In this document: piece after piece, positions 1 through 12,164 of the stretch
How the letters are laid out: every line of letters starts with the position of its first letter
How positions within the stretch are numbered: the stretch's first letter is position 1
Assembly: GCF_014805685.1 (NCBI RefSeq)
Contig: NC_060896.1
Location: 19,171,277 to 19,235,276, forward strand
Source: Silurus meridionalis
Taxonomy: Eukaryota > Chordata > Actinopteri > Siluriformes > Siluridae
Length of the DNA stretch: 64,000 nucleotides
Reading direction: 5' to 3'
Position numbers and translations under genes: made by a program
Notes under the pieces: generated by a model
Told to the model about the DNA's origin: nothing
Seen by the model: the letters and a program-made list of their open reading frames with translations, nothing else
Databases searched by the model: none

Positions 1-1699
1 TTTGCATACACACTGGAAGGTTTCTGAATTATACACCCTGGATGTACCTAAACAGAGCAAGGAAAGAGGAGGATGAAATTAGTCCTGAGTTGAGGTGAAG
101 GCAGTGATGATTATGATGTTAATTTTTATGATAATTGTGTAATAATGCAGATGATGAAAAAGATTGATCATAATGTTAATGGCTGTAGAGATGGTGAGGA
201 TTCTGATTGTGATGATGTGACTCATGAGACACTGGTAACAATGTGGCTGCTTTTCAGATATCACTGGTGATGATGTGTTTGGTAGTGGTGCGGAAAAGTG
301 TCGTGCTGTTGATGGCATTGGTCTCACCATCAGCAGAAGCCGTTGCAATGAGCTGACCGGTATAATTAAAGCAAACATCAAGCACCTCATCATCATGACC
401 AATTAAAGTCGCCAAACACTGGCCATTTTCAGCATCCCACACCTACGCACACAAACACACAAGCTCAGTTTACAACTTCCATATAGACATACAAATAATT
501 TATTCATGATACGTACTGAATATACAGTAGTACTGAATTCTGACCTTGCAGCTTTTATCCATAGAGGCAGAAACAATGAGGGAACAGTTCCAGTTGAAGT
601 GCACACTACTGATTTCACCCCTGTGCCCTATCAAGGTGTGTATTCTCCTTCAACAACACGTAAACCCCAATAAATAAACAAATGAAAATACTGCAATCAG
701 AGAACATTTGTGAACAATCTGGTATGGCTGTGCTAATTCACAAGTCATGTCTAGGCAGAAAATCTCTCAGGATACTAATTGCTGGTTCACACACACCTCC
801 CTGATGGTACATCCCACAGTGTGACCGTGTGATCAAACGACCCAGTGACTAAACGATTCCCAACTGTGTTGAAGGAAAGAGAGATTATTTCGGCAGAATG
901 ACCCTAGGAGAGACAAAAAGACAAAGAAAAGAGAAAATTGAACTTGGACATCATTCTACACTAAGGACAAAAGCAGGAAATAAAGAATATTTTCTGATCA
1001 TTTTGATGCACCATTTACATTCACTAAAGAGGAATTGTGCAGTTAAACAATGTAATTATGTGATATACACACAGCCATACACAGTCATGAAGCAAAAGGC
1101 ATAGAGGCATAGAGTATCTATGGTGCCTATGTGATAGTAACAATTTAGTTACACAAAAAAACTGGCCACACACAGTCCATATAATATACTGTTTAAGTCT
1201 GCATAATTAGATTGTTTAAGAGAGCAGAGTTGGCCTGGGTTCAAGAAAGGAATTTTTGAGGGTATTTATCAATTAATAAAATGCTACTGTAATACAAAGC
1301 CTGACAATAAAATACAACCTATTTTCATTCCTCTTTATTACATGTATTTGACATATTTTATTGGTGCAGTTTTTGTGCTAGTTTGAAATGGACACCTGTG
1401 TTAAAGCACAGGACTGCCTTCTGGGTAAGTCCTCAGTAATGAATAATCTTCATCTAATTCCTCATCTAATGGTCAACTAACCAGATTTACCAAAGTAATA
1501 GAACAGCCTTTAAAATAGCCAACGGGCCTCAACAGAGGATAGGGAGCAACAAAAAAGAATGGGAACACAGACAGAGATACTCACTGCTAGAGTTGAAACC
1601 TCTTTACCACTCTCTACATCCCATAATTTAGCTGTAGTGTCCATGCTACCTGTGGCAACAAGGGTACTCTGGGGGTTGAAGGTTACACAAACCTGCAAA

Positions 1700-1759
<60 letters not shown>

Positions 1760-2552
1760 TGTACAATTATACAATTTGTACAATAAACAGAAGTATTTAT
1801 TTTTTATTTGTGTTTTTATAAAAAAATGTTATCAACAATCATAACAAAATATATTAATGGTTTCTGACAGACAGAATAATGTAATAATAGGTAACACACA
1901 AAGAGGGTTACAATAGTCTTAGTATAATTTTTTTAATATTTTACTACAGAGGAACTAATATGAAAATGTTAAGCATGTTGATTCTAGAGTGATATATACA
2001 GTATGTGCCTCCACTGATGAACACAGGGATTTTAATAGGTTAACCTAGATTTTAGTTTCATACATCGATTTTTCACAATGGATCTATTTCAGAACAAAAA
2101 TAACAAAATAACAAAACTCTTGCAGATTTGGGGGAAGGGGGAAGTGTGTGTAAGACATACGATTTCTGCTGTGTGTCCTCTAAATGTGTAGAAACACTTT
2201 CCAGATTCAACACTCCATAATTTGCAGGTCTTATCGAAGGAGCCTGTAGCTATTTTATCTCTAAGAGAGACAAATATAGAAAGAAACACAGAAAACAAAT
2301 TAATCTATTTTCTGTATATACATTTCCATACATGTGGAAATATAAAGTCAGTTACACTGATTTCTTGATTCATATCTCAATGATGTATAAATGTAGGTAG
2401 GAAGAAGGGGAAAGAAAATTGGGCAGACACGGCTATAGATAAAGAAAGAGAGATAAAGACACAGAAGGGAACAGAGAGAGATAAGGAAATGAGCACCTGA
2501 CTTAAAATGACAAGTGCTCCCACATAACAGCCTGAAGCTGGCTAAACCTGCA

Positions 2553-2603
<51 letters not shown>

Positions 2604-3296
2604 TGTGTGTTTGTGTGTATGCCTGTACCAATTTTACAAATTTAATGCTGTTTTTTAAACTACCTTCGAGGTAATTTTTATAGAACTGTGCTATAGGTTC
2701 TCAAATGGTTAAACCAATAACAATCCATAACAAAATGCAAAATGCAGAAACAATCTAAACATTTGTTTTAGTAACTTAATTAATATAAATTATTAATTAA
2801 TAAGATAAGAATGAATGCACAGCCAGTACCTTTGATCTCAATTTAAGACTATTAAATATTGGATCTCTTAGGCTAAAAGTGCTTATTTTATGATGCTTAT
2901 GATCAGGTATTTAATGTAAGGTGTCTAACAACTGTGTTTAACCTGATCCATCCTGATGCTCTCCTACTTACAACATTGTGTTTATGTTTACAAGTTGTTT
3001 ATAGTTCCCGTTTAAACATTGTACTCTATAACATATTACATAGTATATTTACTGGTTGGTATCTTTTGTTTTGCACTGTACTAGGTTGCACTTGATGCAC
3101 TATATATGGCTAGGAACTTACTTTAGTTCTTAGCTCTATGCTTTGTTTTGGAGCTCTATGTTTTGTGATGTAGCTCTATGTTGTTTTATGTAGCACCTGG
3201 TTCTGGAGAAACATTGTCGTATTTCACTGTGTACTGCGTCAGCTATGGTTGAAATGACAAAAGCTTCTTGACTCTCTCTCTTGACATATGACACTA

Positions 3297-3375
<79 letters not shown>

Positions 3376-3597
3376 TGTCATATGTTTGAAAGAGGAACCA
3401 GACCAAAAAAAAGCAAACCCATCCCCATTTGCATTACACAGAATGTCCATTAATTATATTCCATCCTCAAATTCATCCAAGAGAGAGAAAAGAAAGCGAA
3501 GATTAGAGCAAAGAGGGAAATACATTTGGAATGAGATGTTTAAAAAGCAGATATAGATGTGAGGCATCTCTCTCTCTCAATATATATATATATATAT

Positions 3598-3648
<51 letters not shown>

Positions 3649-6600
3649 GAGAGAGAGACAGAGAGAGAGAGATAAAGTGAGAGAAGGACAAAGGTTTGTG
3701 GATGCCTCACATCTATATCTGCTTTTTAAACATCTCATTACAAATGTATTTCCCTCTTTGCTCTAATCTTCGCTTTCTTGGCTGTAAAGATATGCCCATT
3801 CATCTTCAGGAGCATAAGCAAGGTCAGGCACTGATGTCAGATGTGGTGGCCTGGGGCACGGTTAGGTTTCCAGTTCCTCCGAACGGTGTTTCGTGTGAAA
3901 GGAAATTGAAATGCCACAGCATACAAGGACATCTTATAAAAGTGTGGCAATAGTTTGGGGAAATTCTACATATGGGTTTAATGATCAGGAATCCACAAAC
4001 ATTTAGACAAGTAGTGTAGGAGTTTAAATTCAAAGTAGGATGAAAGTGTAAAAGAGAGAATAAAAAGGATGATGATGAACAATAATAACAATAATCATAA
4101 TCATAATTACCCATATGGATTATTAAATGCAATGGCATAAACTACATTTCTGTGCCCCTCCAGTGTGTGCAGTTCCTCTCCAGACATAGTGTCCCATATT
4201 TTACATGTCCTGTCATAGCTCCCGGTTATAAAACTGCAGACAAGATGAGAAAGAAAAGGATGAGTGGAGAAGTGAGTGAGTGAGAGAAACATGAGTGGCT
4301 GAGATAAACTCACCTCGACCCTGATTTATTGAAGGCGACATTGGTAAGAGGCAGGATGTGGGACTGAAGCACCTAGAGAGAGAGGAAGAGAAATAGAGGG
4401 AGTGAGAGGGAGAGAATGATGGATGGAGAGAGTGTGTTGTGAAGTAGTGCACTTAAGTGCATTAATTCATTTCCAATCTATAATCCAGACTGAGTAATTT
4501 ACATACATCAGTAATTTTCAGCCTGTAAACCGTGGCTTCCCTGTGGGGGGTGGTGGTATTGCATTCAGTAAAGGAGGCAATATTATGCTTTCAGTATGCA
4601 CAGCTGCAGGGACAGCTGTGACAACCCGGAAAAAACGCGTTATTTTGTGCATGCATGGATTTGCCTTACTGCTTCACATGTTAATGTGCTTGGCACTGAC
4701 ATTAGATAAAAATGTTTGTTTTTTTAAGAAAGCAGAGCACATTTTTCAACCCTAACCCTTTATTGTCTTTTTTCTGTTTTCACATATGCACCACTGTAAA
4801 TTTGAATCAACCCTGGGGTGTATTTTCTTCTTGGTGCATTTGGGCACATAAGAACACAACAATTTCCCTTGGGTGCAGACCTAAACACTCGGCCTAAAAG
4901 CGGATAATTCCAATTGCAGTGAGAAATCGACTGCATTGAGAAAGCAATTCGACCCTAAATTAACCCAACTGCAGCAAGTAACAGAAAACATGCATGACAG
5001 GTAGCAGGATTTCATGTTATTATTAATTCCAACACTGGCTATGCTGCTGACTAAGAGACATGGTCTATTGTAACAAACAATTCCAGTGTGAATTGTTAAA
5101 AGGTTGACAACTTTCCCAATGTTCTGTTCATTTCAGGGCATTACTATGTGAGTTTATTCTGCCAAGCTATTAAGCAAATGGCAGAAATAAAAGCAAAGGT
5201 AAGCTTCTTTGACATGTTGCAGCAGAAGACTCTTCAGAACAGTCCCAAGGAAGTGAGAGAGTGACTTTAATGCATTGGAATGCAGATTTGATTCTCATTC
5301 CCTGAAATTGAGGCCCACTTAGAGAGTGCTGAGGTAGATACAGATCAAAACAGACCAAAGATTGGAAGGAAAACCAGGAGCACAACAGACCAGCGGCACT
5401 GAAAGTGCTTCAAGCAAGTGTTAAGGCTGCTATGGAAAAATCATTTGGATCCGAACCAGTGCCTAAATTGTTTCATGGTCCATTTATAATGCAAGTTGCT
5501 GGGATATTCTACAATATAACAATTTTATTGATGAATTCTTATGCATTTTTAAGGGTGAGCCAAAGATTAGATTTTATAAAAGAGCAGGCATGCCAGCTGG
5601 AGTATTCGTCAAACAAGCCCAGAAGGTATTAAATGATTGCCTCCTTTGGCTTGAGGCAGGACCAAGACATGACACAACATACCACCCTTAGATTTCATCT
5701 GCATCAGCCCAATGTTTCAGTTGAGTTGGGCTTAAAAGTCCAAAAGAGTGAATTGAAGGTGTTACATTATATATCCAAAAGTATGTGGACATCTGAATAT
5801 CAAACCATGTAGCATGTGCATTTTCTTTATTAATCAATTGAAGATGAGTTGGGGACAAACCAAAAAAAATGAAAATAGAAGGACACTACAGAGTATAACT
5901 AAACCTATGAATGTAAAATGTCCAGTGGTCTTACATTTACATTTGTGGCATTTAGCAGACGCCCTTGTCCAGAGCGGTGAACAAAAGTGCTTTGAGTCTC
6001 CAGCAATTAATAAATCTACACTGGTACGCTAGATTACAAACTTAATATAAATCAGACTACAATTCTTGATTTTTACAAAGCAAACTTGGTAAGTGCTAAT
6101 TTAAGTGTTTCAAGAAGAGGTAGATCTTCAACCGTCGCTTGAAGATAGCCAGGGACTCCGCTGTTCAGACATCTAGGGGTTCATTCCACCACCTCAGTGC
6201 CAGAACAGGGAAGAGCCTTGAAGTATACTTACCTCTCATTCTGAGAGAAAGTGGTACCAGTCGAGCAGTGCTGGAGGAGTCTTAAGTCTTAAGCATCATG
6301 TGGAAGTGATTAGCAAGCAGACAGGTTTGCCAATTGGTTAAAGAGATTTGTGCAGAAAGATGAAAACAAGAAAAGTGTCACTTGCAGACATTTGCAAAGT
6401 GGCCACATGCAGATCACGGTCTACCTTTGCCAGATTTTACAGACTGAATGCTGTTTGTATAACCCATGTGTTCTGTTTAAAGATTTTGTAACTTTAAAAA
6501 AGTAGGGTATTGGCAACATTTAGAAGTGTGGTACATTCTGGCATGGTAAAAGTAAATAATTCAATGTTTTGTAAAATAAGGATACATTGTGAAAAAGTGC

Positions 6601-9346
6601 ATTGCAGAATTGTTTGTGCATTAAAACAATTCCAAGCTCAGTTCAACAAAAGACACACTTATATAAAGTTTATTATATGTTTGTGTATGTATTTCTTACT
6701 TTATAAATTAAGAGCACTACTTTTTGGTGAAAAGTATAAAATTAAGGTATAATATTATCATGGCCAATGGTGCACGTGGTAATTTTCTGCAAAGAGGGAA
6801 AATGTAAAAGGATGTACTACAAGACTAATTAGATATTATTTACTGATTTTATACCGATTTTACCATCTCTGTTATTAGATTTAAAGTGAACATTTATTCT
6901 AACTGCCTACACAAAGAAACAAGGAGTCAAATATACTAACATCACATCAAAACAGAGCTCACAATAAATTGGACCAAAAGGAATCCACCAACTGTTAAAT
7001 CTTAATTAAATCTGACATGCATGCTTCTATTATACAATGTAATCGTCTAAGTGGAAAGCAAATTTGGGAGATATTTCATGCTAATAAGATTAAGATTACA
7101 TTAAGGTAAGCCACATTTATCTACTTTGGTGGCGAACATCAGTGCCTTGCTGCATTAAGAGCAATAGTTAGCTACTGTTCAAGTACACTATTTTATACTA
7201 ATCCATGTGCTGACCTGAAGTACTGAAAGGCTGTTATTAATGTCACATGGCAAGGTTTGTGATTAGCTGATCAAAACTTTATCAAGGCTTGATTACCCAG
7301 GTTTGGACAGTTGCCATTTGGCAAAGTCTGTACGGGTGAGTATCTATTCACACTGCCTTTTTTCCATAACTGACCCTCTGTTGCCATCTAGTGGCTATAG
7401 TAAAAACACAACTAAAACGGTATATATTTTATGAAAAAGCGTTTATTTCCTTTTTCCACTGTAAATTGTACTAAAAAGGATCTGTTTAAAACATGTGATA
7501 TCACTCATTTACAATCAATCATAAACAATCTTTTTAGCTTATGGACTGTAGGTACTTAACTCTGTATTTCTAATTTTTGTCCATACAGATCATACTCTAT
7601 TTACAAGTGTATGTGTGTACAGATGTGTATGTATTTACATACCTTAAACAGGTAGAAGTGGCGCTCATCTGGTTGGCTGAGTTTTTCCTGTAACCTTTCA
7701 ATCATTGCTTTCACCTGATCAGTGCGGGAGTCAGTGATTAAAGGTTCGATTCTTTTAATTTCTGATAACAACTCACTTACATCAGTGCTGAAATAAGAGT
7801 CAGAGTGAATGTTAATAATTATACTCATACATAATTAAACAAATTCCAATATTATAACTATATTTCTATAATACTTGATTGCAAAATTAAAAGTTATATT
7901 AAACAATATATTAATGGTAGATTAGATTAGTCCAATAAATCTGGAATGTGATCATTAATAATGCACAAACTGGTGTGATGGTCAGGTCAAGATTTTAGTT
8001 CTGACACCTACAATAGGTAATCTATATCTGAATGGCTCTTTTATGTTCTCTTTTAGTTCTGTTGGTGGAGAACATTAAAAAAATGAGTGACTGTCTAACC
8101 AAGCTACTTGTTACATAGATTGGCAAGGGTCAAATAGTTAATAGCAAATTGTTATGAAATGTAGCTAGAGCTGGCTGGCTTTGTGTTGGCAAAACCTTTT
8201 CAAAGGTCATTTTAAACATTTAAAACTATAAATGACAATACTGCTTCACCTAGAACTATTCCCAGCTAGTAGGTAACTCCAGTTCATTTTTGTTTTCAAC
8301 CCACAAGGCTCTAGTGTTTTCATCTAAACTCCCCTGAGAAGTCATTTATTAAAAACATACGAAATGCATCAATAGAGACAGTTTTTTTAACACTTTTTAT
8401 AAAAAACATTTACTATAGTCACAATGTATGCCAGGGAATCCTTGCTGGGATTAAAACAAAGGTTTTCCTTTCAAACATTTTAGATATTGTGTGTTATGTG
8501 TAGTTATGTAGAAAAACAGTATTTTTTTTACTAGTTCAGAGTATAATATACATATGGATCAAACTTATTCTAATGGAAAGATATATTACCTTTATTCCAA
8601 ACACCTTTAAATGGAAACATATCCATACTCCGAATGTCACAAAATTGGTACAAATAAGCTACAAGTATGTATACAAATAGCATCTACGAATCCAGTGAAA
8701 TCCAGAACTATTTAGAACAATTTAGTGCAAAATCGATGTTTACCAAGTTTTTGTGCTATAGATTATTCTTAATTTTATGACATTGGTCCAATCCTAAGAA
8801 CCTGCAAGTCCTTTTGGACTGGTTGCAAGTCATTTTAAGCTAAATAACTGTAAAGCACATTATTATTTAAAACTGGCAACGCATTAAACACTCACTTTGG
8901 TGTTAAGTGCAGCAGGTCGATACATCTGCTTTTCTCCTGTCCTTTTTTCTCATACTCCAAAATCAAACCTGCACAAAAACAACAAGTTCATGTGCTTTAT
9001 GCCATCAAGTGCATGATAGCAGAAGTTTAAACATTTCCCCACAGTTATCCACAACCATTTAAATCAACCACAGCATAGGTGGTCTTAGAAACGAAAAAGT
9101 CAAAAACAGTAAATAATAACACCAACACAATACAGGCAAATGTACCAAAGCTTTGTAGTGTGTAACAATGGATGAATTCGGCCTGTATTTCTTAAGACTT
9201 TGCTGAAAATATTTGTCACAGTGTCCATTTATCTATTTTTAGCATTTCACAGGGATAAAAAAACAACAAAATGCCCCTGAATCATAAAGCCCTGACTGTT
9301 CAAATAATTATTATTAGCTTTTGTTAGATATGAAGCTTACACAAGC

Positions 9347-9414
<68 letters not shown>

Positions 9415-9838
9415 AGACAGACAGACAGACAGACAGACAGACAGTTAGACAGACAGGCAGACAGACAGATAGATAGATAAATCTTTTTTTGCCAGGTTTA
9501 AGTTGTTATAATTGTTTTCAGCAGTGTGTTCGTTTATTTTTACGTTAATTTTTGTAATACGACATTTATTATTAAACAGTAACAAGATGAGGTTTAATAG
9601 TTTAAGTTTTATTCACACTAACAATCGGTCTCGTTCAAGAAAGCTAGCTTAGCCACCTGTCAGCAAATGTTTATTTCCTTTAAAAACAACAGCGTTGTGT
9701 TATAAAATCCTGCATGCGAAGCATAAAAGCCAGACGTTAATATTTACATTACGACTGAGTATTATAATGTCAAGTAATGTTACTTTTATGGTGTTTACCT
9801 GGAGGATAGTAGCGAATGTTAAGCCGCTTCAGTCTCAT
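1..9838 (-). CDS. daw1: Dynein axonemal assembly factor with WD repeats 1 (WDR69), 3'-truncated by window edge
   Basis: Cytoplasmic WD40 protein that helps import and assemble outer-arm dynein in motile cilia. Eleven coding exons read in frame on the minus strand: 9838-9799, 8968-8896, 7787-7643, 4372-4314, 4233-4111, 2260-2161, 1692-1585, 903-797, 647-545, 442-328 and 47-1 (running off the edge). Every junction I checked has AG/GT ends, and lengths keep the phase (1020 nt, 340 codons seen; the family is ~415 residues, so about 75 are missing). The start [14 protein letters not shown] and the segment [15 protein letters not shown] match the family's N-terminal cap; the region to about residue 86 is helical. 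WD repeats follow, with signatures [58 protein letters not shown] and ATASADGTSRVYN. Introns of 80-3270 nt contain repeats. No frameshift or internal stop seen. Exon coordinates are inferred by eye from family similarity and splice consensus. Confidence 0.95.
1702..1758. repeat. (AC)n microsatellite abutting a daw1 splice acceptor
   Basis: Pure AC run. On the minus strand it reads as GT repeats ending about 9 bases before the exon starting at 1692, so it sits where the polypyrimidine tract should be; the acceptor there is ccTTTGCAG. Confidence 0.95.
2554..2618. repeat. (TG)n microsatellite in daw1 intron
   Basis: An uninterrupted TG run followed by slightly impure TG with GGG and TTG breaks, within the intron between the exons at 4111-4233 and 2161-2260. 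Confidence 0.95.
2985..3280 (+). mobile_element. 3' tail of a LINE-like retroelement in daw1 intron
   Basis: A run ending 'actgtgtactgcgtcagc..ggttgaaatgacaa..gcttcttgac' closely resembles the segment at about 41760-41890, which follows LINE coding remnants. Only the 3' untranslated end is here, with an internal ~20-bp 'agctctatgttttgt' duplication. It is decayed, without coding capacity. Confidence 0.6.
3284..3385. repeat. (TA)n array with 15-bp palindromic flanks
   Basis: acatatgacactaat (3284-3298) and attagtgtcatatgt (3371-3385) are exact reverse complements around about 70 bp of TA repeat. The block can fold as a cruciform. Confidence 0.9.
3490..3779. repeat. 79-bp inverted repeat around a TA/GA microsatellite core
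   Basis: Arms 3490-3568 and 3701-3779 are reverse complements with a single mismatch by my alignment (A/C near the middle). The 132-bp spacer is (TC)n-(TA)n-(GA)n, 3567-3671, itself nearly palindromic. The right arm is the left end of the MITE at 3694-4018, so the left arm is an inverted extra copy of that end. Confidence 0.9.
3694..4018. mobile_element. Short non-autonomous Tc1-type element (MITE) in daw1 intron
   Basis: Termini gtttgtggatgcctcac and gatcaggaatccacaaac are imperfect inverted repeats of the 'gtggacacctgaccatcac' type that ends a common fish Tc1-like family. Internal pieces such as 'aggtcaggcactgatgt' and 'ggcctggggcacgg' match that family's usual internal sequence as I remember it. 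No open transposase frame remains. Confidence 0.65.
5930..6290. mobile_element. Unclassified fish interspersed repeat
   Basis: Starts 'ttacatttacatttgtggcatttagcagacgcc', a terminus seen in many fish repeats, and later contains 'aggggttcattccaccacct' and 'agtcgagcagtgctgga', also familiar repeat text. Class uncertain; no coding remnant. Confidence 0.5.
6345..6455 (+). pseudogene. Fragment of a DIRS/Ngaro-like tyrosine recombinase
   Basis: One frame reads about 28 residues including [12 protein letters not shown] and [11 protein letters not shown]. This resembles the C-terminal end of tyrosine recombinases in DIRS-type retrotransposons, where the last tyrosine (in FYRL) would be the nucleophile. 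No further domain is readable nearby, so it is a relic. The family call rests on one short motif. Confidence 0.45.
7383..7395 (-). promoter_or_regulatory. Candidate CTCF site in daw1 intron
   Basis: gccatctagtggc; on the minus strand GCCACTAGATGGC fits the CTCF core CCASYAGRKGGC. Sequence match only. Confidence 0.45.
7788..8895. other. daw1 intron 2, no recognisable content
   Basis: AT-rich 1.1-kb intron. I see no gene, array or transposon terminus. Confidence 0.7.
9353..9479. repeat. Compound (GT)n-(CAGA)n-(GATA)n microsatellite
   Basis: About 60 bp of GT followed by CAGA/GACA units, then three GATA units, inside daw1 intron 1. Confidence 0.95.
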
Positions 9839-9960
9839 TTCTGCTTGAGTTTAAAGCAGTGTTACCACGGCAACCGCGACTCCCCTGCTGATTGTACAAT
9901 GTGCGCATGCGTCACGGAATAAGTGCATGCCACAAGTGGCTAAGCATAAACAGACTAATT
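9839..9960 (-). promoter_or_regulatory. daw1 proximal promoter / 5'UTR with RFX X-box
   Basis: Directly upstream of the daw1 ATG (9838) lies gttaccacggcaac at 9861-9874. It fits the RFX X-box consensus GTNRCC-N2-RGYAAC exactly, with the GT(T)ACC half and GGCAAC half separated by two bases. RFX factors drive ciliary genes, so the site suits daw1. A second motif, tgcgcatgcg at 9902-9911, resembles the NRF1 palindrome. No TATA box is evident. The transcription start is not visible; the X-box lies only 23-36 bp from the ATG, so the 5'UTR must be very short or include the site. Confidence 0.7.
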
Positions 9961-10057
9961 AACCATAATGAACTAATTAAGGCGTGTAATTGGCATGCAG
10001 TCTAATGAAGATTCTGTGTTTTTTTTTTCCTCTTAAATGTTTACCCTAAAGCTAAAT

Positions 10058-11842
10058 ATATGTGTGGCCAAATGTATATGGACACCTGATCATCCGAGCT
10101 AAATATGGTTTCCACAATAGGGTGGGCTGGTACAAATAATCCAGTTCTCCCAAAACCTCATATTTACAAAATAAAATAAAAAATGTAATTAAAAATATAA
10201 CTGAACAGTGATAATGAAAACAACTTCGAAAACTTAAAAGCTTAACTGTATTTTAACATTAAAATCCATAAGTCTTGATTTTATTAGATCAGATTAGTTC
10301 TCAATTAAAATTATCAGCACAAAATCAGAACATTATAAAAAGATTTCTTTTTTCACTTTTATAGAGATTTTTATTTTTAACTCAGTTAATTACTGAGTCA
10401 TTAAAAGACTGTATCGGAGCGTTATATAACCACTTTCCTTTTTGCCAGTTTTTATAAAAAAAAATATTATTATTAATTCACTTTATTACTTTATTGTTAT
10501 AACCAGTAACAATGTGAAACTTTATTTGTTTTGTTTATCAGTAATATTTCCTTTTTTTCGTTCTAGCTTATGATCTGTCCATCCATCCATCCATCCATCC
10601 ATCCATCCATCCATTCATCCATCCATCCATTCATCCATCCATCTACAGTATTAGTCTCCTGTTTCCCTTGGCAAAAAAATCCTTACAAATTTATCCATGT
10701 CAAAAGTATTTTTTATGGATATCTCATTAACTAAGAGCACTAAATTCCTCTTTCTTTTATGCAACATGGGTTGATGATAGGGTTTTAGGATGCTTGACAG
10801 TGTGGAGAAGGAGCTCTTACATTAAGCTGAAGACACACCAATTTCCAGATCTCCAGCCATTGTTGTCTGTGGTACCAGAAACGAGAGCCATACATTACAG
10901 AAAGCACGCTTTGGCTGGAATGATGTGTTTATATTGAAGTCGTTATTCGCCTAAAATTGCGGCTGAAACAACCAGAAATGTGTGTGCTTTGGGGCACTTG
11001 TTGAGGACTGAGGAGGAGCAGGGCTTTAGGTATAGCCTTTGATGTAGCAGCATCGCTGCAGACAAATGCAGGGCTAGGCTTGCTTATAGGCTTTAAAAAA
11101 ACATACATCACACACATCAAGTTGTAACAGCAGTTTAACAAAGGGAACATTCATTAGCTGCTGCACAACAATAACAAAATGAGAAAAGTAGACAAACCTC
11201 TAAAAAAAAAAGGCAATATGGTGGTAAAGCTTGTAAGCATCTTTAACTGAAAGTAGTGTGAGGTGAGTGGTCTATTCTGTGCTGCTGGGCAGGGACTTTG
11301 GGTTTGTCTGTAGGCTGCCCACCCAAACAGAAGTTAGAAATCATGCTGGTATTTTCTGGTTTATTTTTTCCATTGGATAAAATAATAAAATCAAACTTTG
11401 ACTTTGGCAAGATGCAAAATTGGGTAAACTAAGGCATCCCCTGCCACTAGTCCTGTTGACTAGGATTTCTATGTATCCTAAAGCTTCTAGCCCACCCTTC
11501 ACTGGAATTCAGACTTTCCAGCATAAAAATAACCCTGTTCACAAACGCAAGGTCAATGTACATAGTTTGCCAAGGTTGGAGTGAAGAAATTTAAGTAGCC
11601 AACACAGAGCCATGACCTCAATCCCTGCACAGGGCTTTGATTTGAACCGAATCAGTACCTACCCTCATTAATATGAACAAGCAAATTCCCACCGACATGC
11701 CCCACAAATTCTTGTGGAAAACCATTCTGGTAGAGTGGAGGTTATTATAAGTGCAAGGAGAAGACTTAATCAGGATTGGGTTGTTGTACAAATAACTTGA
11801 TGAAATTGGTCTTGTGTCCACATACTTTTGGTCACATAGTAT
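10058..11842 (+). mobile_element. Decayed Tc1-like transposon
   Basis: Left end tgtggccaaatgtatatgga and right end tgtccacatacttttggtca are imperfect inverted repeats about 1.8 kb apart. The last ~350 bp (from about 11500) keep transposase-derived sequence: 'agtttgccaaggttggagtg', 'gagccatgacctcaatcc', 'tggtagagtggaggttatta'. The middle (10100-11480) is not recognisable as transposase and includes an (ATCC)n tract, so it may hold later insertions. No open transposase frame survives. Confidence 0.6.
10577..10643. repeat. (ATCC)n tetranucleotide array
   Basis: About 16 ATCC units with two ATTC variants. Confidence 0.95.
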
Positions 11843-12090
11843 ATTTGTGTCCAAGTGACTTATTATATACACTTTTACATGCTTATGCATGTTTACAGGT
11901 TTATATGGCTGAATGCAAACCACAGACATATATTATACATCAAATATATACAGAAACAACCTCACTGTAATGAGCAGGACATGAGTAACTAATACATACA
12001 AGTATTGCCAAATAGAGTACACTTTATATCTTGTGCTTTCTTGTATTTTCAGTGTATGAGAGCTGCTATGCATGAAATGCTATGTTCATG

Positions 12091-12164
<74 letters not shown>
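12091..12164. repeat. (TCTA)n tetranucleotide array
   Basis: About 18 pure TCTA units (GATA on the other strand). Confidence 0.97.

Larger units (their letters stand above)
4373..7642. other. Large daw1 intron (3.3 kb) with transposon debris
   Basis: Longest daw1 intron. It holds a Tc1-type terminus at about 5770-5860 (ccaaaagtatgtggacatctg), a repeat at 5930-6290, a DIRS-like recombinase scrap at 6345-6455 and a CTCF-like motif at 7383-7395. The stretches 4500-5100 and 6460-7380 show no recognisable gene or repeat. 5120-5700 looks transposon-like but I cannot name it. Confidence 0.7.

Noticed and set aside
254..442. WD40-like short frames as separate small genes (254-442, 1510-1755, 2089-2298, 4107-4313)
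   Set aside because: They are single exons of daw1; phases and splice sites join them.
4745..4760. 'aaccctaaccct' as a second telomeric tract
   Set aside because: Only about two units, within chance for AT/C-rich DNA.
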